Assembly: GCA_937951975.1 (NCBI GenBank)
Contig: CALGAJ010000077.1
Span: 1 to 19,831, forward strand
From: an uncultured Desulfotignum sp.
Lineage (GTDB): Bacteria > Desulfobacterota > Desulfobacteria > Desulfobacterales > Desulfobacteraceae
Reading direction: 5' to 3'
DNA: 19,831 nucleotides
In this document: positions 15,341 through 19,831 of the stretch, in pieces
Layout: each line of letters starts with the position of its first letter
How positions within the stretch are numbered: the first letter of the stretch is position 1
Program-made: the position numbers and the translations under genes
The notes under the pieces: model-generated
Databases searched by the model: none
The model's input: the letters and a program-made list of their open reading frames with translations, nothing else
Told to the model about the DNA's origin: nothing

Positions 15341-17956
15341 TTACGCTTTATAAATCTTGACAGCAACCGCAGTTTCCATGTTACCGGCGACCGGGTCGAA
15401 ATATTTGAGTTTGGACGGCAGCAGTTTGCAGAAATTGGCGCCTTTGCCTTTGGCAATGGGCCGCCCGTCCGCCCACAACCCTCCCTGGCCGGCAATACCG
15501 ATCACCTTGGGGCTCTGGGCTTCCATGGTTTTGACAATGCCTTTTTCCTTGACCCCGTATTTGTTCTCGATGCAGATGATATCTCCGTCCTTGAATCCCC
15601 GTTCCTTGGCCATGGTGGTGTTCAAAGTGATGGTAAAGGTATAGGGGCACATTTTAGACACTTCATCCACATACGGATTCTGGAACGTGGTATTGTTGGT
15701 ATGCAGGATATCCCGGTAGGAAAATGCCAGCAGATCGTATTCATCATCCAGGTCCTTGTGGGATTCAGGCCAGAACCAGGTGGGCAGGGGCGTATACTGA
15801 TCCATGTCCATTTCAAGCTTCTGGTAGTCGAATCCGGTTTCTTCGAAAATCTTTTCCATATTGCGTCTGTCATGGATCAGATATTCCATGTACACCGGGC
15901 ATCTGGAATCGATTTCCCACCGCCAGTAAACATCTTCAATGGGTTTGTGCCAGGTGGCGTATCCCTGTTCTTCAATTTTTTCCTTGTCCGGACCGTACAC
16001 CCATCTGAGGACCCGTTCCCCGATCTCTTTCCATGTCAGTTTTTCACCGGGCTTGATCTGAAGTTCCGGATCCTCGATCCGGTAGTAATCATTGAGCTTG
16101 GCGTTGAACTTGTCCAGCACACCCACCCGATGGGCCACCTCCAGATACACGTCCATGAAGAACCGGGATTCGCCGATGGGTTTGGCCACGGGTTTCTGAA
16201 GATGCACGTACCAGTCTTCATAAGAGGGAGATCCTGAGAAAAAGAACGCATCGATCTCCGAGGACCAGCAGTCTTTTTCAAGATAGGACACATCCGGCAG
16301 AATCAGATCCCCGATGGCCTGGTCGGTTTCGTTGATCCACAGGTCGTTTTGCACCACAAAGCAGTCCTTGAAATTTTTCACCGCCGTATCCCAGTCAGAA
16401 TTACTGATGACAAAGTTGGCGGAAATACCGAAAATCATCTCGGGTTTGGATTTCATGCCCAGTTTTTCATGGATGTAATCCACCTCTTCCACATAAGGGA
16501 TATGGGACAGGGTGCAGTGGGTCCACACATCCACGCATCCCATGTTGGTGGCGGGATAGCTGGGTGCATGCACCGGCCAGGGATCATGGGAATAGAACAC
16601 GGACGGCACGATCACCCCGTCGGTGCCCACTTTACAGGTCTGCTCGTAATGACCGCCCGGATAGGCCCGGCGGATGGCCGGCCATCCCAGGGTGCCGCCG
16701 GGAACGTCTTCAGCGCCCACCAGCTGGGCCATCAAATCAATGGCCGCCACCTGGTGTATCCCGTTGGAATGCCCCTGGGACCCGCGGAACGTGACCGAAG
16801 ACACCGGCCGGTAGGGAAAGGTTTTACCCTCGATGGTAATGGTGGAGCCGATCTGGGCGTTGTCCACCCAGCCTTTGGCCACTTCCAGGATCTTGGCCGC
16901 CGGCACTGTGGAGACCTCGGATGCCCATTCAATGGTGTACTGTTTCAGATGTTCCTTGAACGGCACAAAGCAGGGCCGGACCCTTTCCCCGTTGTATTCA
17001 TATTCGCCGTCCAGGGCCATGTCTTCCCAGGCCACTGATTTGTCGTCATACTCTTTGATCTCGCCGGCTTTGGTATCGTACACCAGCGGTTTGTCGCTTG
17101 TTTCATGGCGCATGTAGGTGCCGTCATCTTTGATCAGGTAGACGAAATTGGTTTTGGCTTTGAGATAGATCTCATCCATTTCCCCGCGCATGTTCACGAT
17201 ATAGTTGGCAATGGCCAGGCCCACGGCCGTGTCCGTGCCCGGCAGGATGGCCAGCCATTCCGTGGCCTTGCCCCCGGCGAAATTGCCCATGGGATCGAAC
17301 ACGATCTCCTTGATACCTCTTCTGACCGCATCGGCTCTGAGCCGGGCGTTGGTCATGGCGGAATGTCCGGAACCGGTGCCCTTGCTGGAGCCCCATTTGA
17401 GCACATATTTGGTGTAGCGCCAGTCGGGCGCAATGGACCAGGCCCCGTGAATCAGGCCGCCCAGCATGTGACAGGCATTGCCGCAGTGAAGACTGCCGCC
17501 GCCGATGATAAAGTTGCCGTTGTTCTTGACACCGAACGCCTGGGCGTAAAAATACGGGTGGTTGTGCGGCCCGTCCGACGCCCGCATGGTCTGGTTGGTG
17601 AAAAGAATCTTGTTGGGATCGTCTTCCATGATCTTTTTCATCTTGGTGGCGATGATCTCATAGGCCTCTTCCCATTCGATCTCTTTCCACTTGGGATCCA
17701 CGCCGATCCCTTTTTCCGGATTGGTCCGGAGCATCGGTTTCTTGATGCGGTTGGGGTCATGGTAGTACATGAGCCCGGCGGCCCCTTTGCCGCACAGCCC
17801 GGCATTGGTGCCGCCCATGGTACTTTCCTTGATGCCTTCGATTTTCACCGGCACCCCGTTCACCACCCGCACTTTGGCACCGCATCCGCAGTAGCATACG
17901 CCACAGGTGGTATTTACCCATTTGTCTTCCCAAATTTCATCTGTCTTATAGGTCAT
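15341..17956 (-). CDS. Molybdopterin oxidoreductase catalytic subunit, probable phenylacetyl-CoA:acceptor oxidoreductase (PadB-like)
   Basis: DMSO-reductase-superfamily enzyme of 871 residues (about 98 kDa). The N-terminus holds an iron-sulfur motif C18-x2-C21-x3-C25 with C55 (LCGKG), the FS0 cluster. The Mo/W-bisPGD domains follow. The candidate metal ligand is C162, followed by H163 in HCGNACHMLGGL, a Cys-His pair like that of formate dehydrogenases. The C-terminal third has the beta-barrel cofactor domain (FTITLNTTMAKERGFKDGDIICIENKYG). There is no Tat signal before the first Cys, so the enzyme stays in the cytoplasm. AGGAGG five bases before the ATG fixes the start. Size, absence of a leader, and position between an iron-sulfur gene and an NrfD-type gene beside an oxoacid oxidoreductase fit PadB of the phenylacetate pathway (93 kDa). 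Other substrates such as polysulfide are possible. Superfamily is certain; substrate is inference. Confidence 0.85.
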   Translation of the reverse strand: MTYKTDEIWEDKWVNTTCGVCYCGCGAKVRVVNGVPVKIEGIKESTMGGTNAGLCGKGAAGLMYYHDPNRIKKPMLRTNPEKGIGVDPKWKEIEWEEAYEIIATKMKKIMEDDPNKILFTNQTMRASDGPHNHPYFYAQAFGVKNNGNFIIGGGSLHCGNACHMLGGLIHGAWSIAPDWRYTKYVLKWGSSKGTGSGHSAMTNARLRADAVRRGIKEIVFDPMGNFAGGKATEWLAILPGTDTAVGLAIANYIVNMRGEMDEIYLKAKTNFVYLIKDDGTYMRHETSDKPLVYDTKAGEIKEYDDKSVAWEDMALDGEYEYNGERVRPCFVPFKEHLKQYTIEWASEVSTVPAAKILEVAKGWVDNAQIGSTITIEGKTFPYRPVSSVTFRGSQGHSNGIHQVAAIDLMAQLVGAEDVPGGTLGWPAIRRAYPGGHYEQTCKVGTDGVIVPSVFYSHDPWPVHAPSYPATNMGCVDVWTHCTLSHIPYVEEVDYIHEKLGMKSKPEMIFGISANFVISNSDWDTAVKNFKDCFVVQNDLWINETDQAIGDLILPDVSYLEKDCWSSEIDAFFFSGSPSYEDWYVHLQKPVAKPIGESRFFMDVYLEVAHRVGVLDKFNAKLNDYYRIEDPELQIKPGEKLTWKEIGERVLRWVYGPDKEKIEEQGYATWHKPIEDVYWRWEIDSRCPVYMEYLIHDRRNMEKIFEETGFDYQKLEMDMDQYTPLPTWFWPESHKDLDDEYDLLAFSYRDILHTNNTTFQNPYVDEVSKMCPYTFTITLNTTMAKERGFKDGDIICIENKYGVKEKGIVKTMEAQSPKVIGIAGQGGLWADGRPIAKGKGANFCKLLPSKLKYFDPVAGNMETAVAVKIYKA

Positions 17957-17968
17957 GTTGCCTCCTGT

Positions 17969-18625
17969 TTAATCGATATAATACACGGCGGGTTCAGTGC
18001 CGAATTCTTTTCTGAGCTGTTTGCCTTTCTTTTCCATGATCAACCGGTTGATCTCGCTGTTGGGATCATCCAGGTCCCCGAACACCCGGGCACCCACCGG
18101 GCAGATGTTCACACAGGCAGGGGTCGCGTTTTCATCCTTTCCAGGGGTCAACCCTTTTTTCATGCCCGCATCCACTCTTTCCGAACAGAAATTGCACTTG
18201 ATCACGGTTCCGAGTTTGAATGGATACAGCTTTTCACCGATAATTTCCATCTCGGTCTTGCCCTGACCTGGAAAATATTCCCGATTTTTGGTTTTTTCAT
18301 CGTAATAGGTCCGCTGCTGATACGGGCAGGCGATCATACAGGCCCGGCATCCCACGCATTTGGTATCATCAACGGCCACGATACCGTCTTCTCTGACATA
18401 AGTGGCTCCCGTGGGACACGCCTCCACACAGGCGGCATCTTCACAGTGGTTGCAAAGGACCGGATAAATCAGCTTGGAAGAGGTGGGAAACTTGCCGGTT
18501 TCTCCGATCAGCACCCGGTTGAAGAATACCCCGGGCGGTAAAAAATGTTCTTCCTTGCACGCGATGGTGCATCCCCAGCAGGCAATACACCGTTTGACAT
18601 CGATTACCATTCCCCATCTAGGCAT
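17969..18625 (-). CDS. Four-cluster ferredoxin-like electron transfer subunit (DmsB/PsrB type, PadC-like)
   Basis: Electron-transfer subunit of 218 residues carrying 16 cysteines in four [4Fe-4S] motifs: C13/16/19/23, C58/61/66/70, C90/93/96/100 and C144/147/171/175. The motifs are in the order and spacing of DmsB/PsrB/NrfC proteins. There is no signal peptide or Tat motif, matching the cytoplasmic catalytic subunit. The C-terminus (about 185-218) is a charged helix. AGGAG five to six bases before the ATG supports the start. Its stop is 12 bases before the molybdopterin gene, and 62 bases separate it from the upstream gamma-subunit gene, with no clear promoter in that gap. The gene order Fe-S, Mo, anchor suggests a three-subunit membrane-attached complex. 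Confidence 0.92.
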   Translation of the reverse strand: MPRWGMVIDVKRCIACWGCTIACKEEHFLPPGVFFNRVLIGETGKFPTSSKLIYPVLCNHCEDAACVEACPTGATYVREDGIVAVDDTKCVGCRACMIACPYQQRTYYDEKTKNREYFPGQGKTEMEIIGEKLYPFKLGTVIKCNFCSERVDAGMKKGLTPGKDENATPACVNICPVGARVFGDLDDPNSEINRLIMEKKGKQLRKEFGTEPAVYYID

Positions 18626-18687
18626 AGCAGCTCCTTTTTTCTATACATTTAAAAATAGGTGTTCGTATTGATTCTGTGTCATGCGGC

Positions 18688-19239
18688 CTAAAGATCAACA
18701 GTCGTTACCTCCTCAAACCCTCTTTTTGCGCAGACCCTGTTGGCATCCAGTTTTTTTCCTGAAAAATAATCCGCCAACGCCTCCAAAACCGGATCAATGT
18801 CCAGCAGACCCGACATTTTTGCAAATGCTCCAACAACCACGGTATTTGGAATGGGGAGCCCGATCTCTTCCATGGCAATGCCGTTGGCATCGACCATCGC
18901 CAGTTTTCTTAAATTCTCGTGACGGATATCGCCCTGGTTCTTCTTGTCGTTGATCAAGAGCATACCACCGGGTAACAAACCGTCAAACACCGCGGGAGAA
19001 TTTTTTTGAGAAGGGTCCAGCACCACGAGAATGTTGGGGTTGTAGATCTGAGTTTTCTCTTTTACCGGCTTGTCGGAAAACCGGCCGAATGCCGTCACCG
19101 GCGCGCCACGGCGCTCGAATCCGAACATGGGGAAACTGGCGCCGAACTGCCCGGTTCTGGCAAATGCATTGGCCAGAATCTTGGAGGTGGTGACCACCCC
19201 CTGCCCGCCCCTGCCATGGAATCTGACTTCACTCATCAT
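18688..19239 (-). CDS. 2-oxoacid:ferredoxin oxidoreductase, gamma subunit
   Basis: Gamma subunit (PorG/PorC type), 183 residues, the usual size. The hallmark N-terminus is SEVRFHGRGGQGVVTTSKIL, followed by FGASFPMFGFERRGAPVTAF and RFSDKPVKEKTQIYNPNILVVLD. It forms part of the CoA-binding/structural core of enzymes that decarboxylate 2-oxoacids to acyl-CoA with ferredoxin reduction. Two adjacent Met codons occur. The ATG at 19239, seven bases after AAGGAG, is preferred over the next one, and it overlaps the beta-subunit stop (ATGA). Earlier in-frame starts would run 78 bases into the beta gene. Family alone does not separate pyruvate, 2-oxoisovalerate or phenylglyoxylate as substrate. The neighbouring PadBCD-like genes favour an aryl 2-oxoacid. 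Confidence 0.88.
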   Translation of the reverse strand: MMSEVRFHGRGGQGVVTTSKILANAFARTGQFGASFPMFGFERRGAPVTAFGRFSDKPVKEKTQIYNPNILVVLDPSQKNSPAVFDGLLPGGMLLINDKKNQGDIRHENLRKLAMVDANGIAMEEIGLPIPNTVVVGAFAKMSGLLDIDPVLEALADYFSGKKLDANRVCAKRGFEEVTTVDL

Positions 19240-19831
19240 GATATTTCTCCTTGATCTTCCGCTGATACCGGTAACTGGCATTCCGCTTCCAGAACGCTCA
19301 GTCCGCCCAACAGGCAAGTTTCATATTCCACATCTTCCTGAAGGATCTCAAGATCCGCTTCAGTCATGTGATTGAATTTTTTCATCAGCTTTGTGTAATT
19401 ACTTACGGGTTTGGGTTTTTTAACGGTTTTGGTCATGCGGATTTTACCGTTTTCAGCTTCCCACAAAGGAAAATAATTGGTTTTGACTGCCTGCCGGCAG
19501 ATCTCTATCGTATCTGCGGGATTCGCCCCCCACCCGGTGGGGCAGGGCGCAAACACGTGAAGAAAGCAGAAACCCCGTTCCTTGGCTTTTTTGGCCTTGA
19601 GCAGTTTTTTGGCCAGGTCCTCCAGGTCACTGAGGGTGGCTGTGGCCGTGTACGGGATCTTGTTCATGGCCATTTTCAGCCCCAGGTTCATGCGCCGCAG
19701 GTTTTTCCCCTTGTGCACCGTGCCGTAGGGGGTAGTGGTGGTGGTGGCGCCGTACGGGGTGGTGCCGCTTTTCTGGATCCCGGTATTCATGTACCCTTCA
19801 TTGTCATAACAGATATAGATGAACGGTTCGT
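19236..19831 (-). CDS. 2-oxoacid:ferredoxin oxidoreductase, beta subunit (5' part outside window)
   Basis: C-terminal part (about 198 residues) of the TPP-binding beta subunit of the PorB type. The frame stays open through base 19829, so the gene starts beyond the right edge. The first visible residues, PFIYICYDNEGYMNTGIQ, are the end of the TPP/Mg2+-binding segment. IQKSGTTPYGATTTTTPYG and LHVFAPCPTGWGANPADTIE follow; both are hallmarks of PorB rather than KorB. WEAENGKIRMTKTVKKPKPV leads into the C-terminal segment. The GDG and cluster-binding Cys motifs expected further upstream are not visible. It overlaps the gamma gene by four bases (ATGA), and the alpha subunit is expected just outside the window. 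The substrate is not determined by what can be seen. Confidence 0.88.
   Translation of the reverse strand, partial: EPFIYICYDNEGYMNTGIQKSGTTPYGATTTTTPYGTVHKGKNLRRMNLGLKMAMNKIPYTATATLSDLEDLAKKLLKAKKAKERGFCFLHVFAPCPTGWGANPADTIEICRQAVKTNYFPLWEAENGKIRMTKTVKKPKPVSNYTKLMKKFNHMTEADLEILQEDVEYETCLLGGLSVLEAECQLPVSAEDQGEIS

Noticed and set aside
17105..18541. 478-codon open frame on the plus strand opposite the molybdopterin and Fe-S subunit genes
   Set aside because: It is a shadow of two well-supported minus-strand genes. The translation is rich in His, Gly and Phe without domain motifs, and it crosses the boundary between the two genes.
1..19831. CRISPR arrays, tRNA or rRNA genes, intact transposase genes
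   Set aside because: No regularly spaced repeats, tRNA cloverleaf, rRNA sequence or transposase motifs were recognised on either strand. A dedicated scan was not possible.

Overview
The window reads as chromosomal DNA from an anaerobic, probably sulfate-reducing bacterium of the Desulfobacteraceae type (Desulfotignum/Desulfobacula-like). This is inference from four things: moderately GC-rich coding with GG-rich ribosome binding sites, a 2-oxoacid:ferredoxin oxidoreductase, a cytoplasmic molybdopterin oxidoreductase with an NrfD-type membrane partner, and the mix of amino acid and aromatic catabolism. No rRNA, tRNA, CRISPR array or intact insertion sequence was seen.

Layout. (1) 1-4289, plus strand: the 3' part of an RND efflux pump gene, overlapping by ATGA with an outer membrane efflux lipoprotein of the TolC/OprM type. 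(2) 4265-6926, minus strand: a three-domain Xaa-Pro aminopeptidase followed by a divergent Na+/Ca2+-exchanger-like (CaCA) membrane protein. (3) 6927-7338: a 412-base non-coding stretch with a 99-bp near-perfect palindromic element. (4) 7339-8484, plus: a MalY/PatB-family PLP C-S lyase/aminotransferase. (5) 8496-13539, plus: a complete E. coli-like branched-chain amino acid ABC transporter, livKHMGF. It has a clear sigma70-type promoter, an inverted repeat at the predicted transcription start, and a terminator-like hairpin between livK and livH. (6) 13542-14187, minus: a two-gene unit of a 64-residue DUF2080/AbrB-like protein and a GNAT acetyltransferase. (7) 14346-19831, minus: an operon entering from beyond the right edge. 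It encodes the beta (partial) and gamma subunits of a 2-oxoacid:ferredoxin oxidoreductase, a four-cluster ferredoxin-like subunit, a molybdopterin catalytic subunit and an NrfD-type anchor, and it ends at a rho-independent terminator.

The most interesting block is the last. A three-subunit, Tat-less molybdoenzyme of this size beside a PorB/PorG-type oxidoreductase resembles the anaerobic phenylacetate route. In that route phenylacetyl-CoA:acceptor oxidoreductase (PadBCD) forms phenylglyoxylate, and phenylglyoxylate oxidoreductase forms benzoyl-CoA. With the aminopeptidase, the C-S lyase and the branched-chain amino acid importer, the region can be read as a peptide and amino acid utilisation neighbourhood that may include phenylalanine breakdown through phenylacetate. 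That reading is inference; the protein families are much better supported than the exact substrates.
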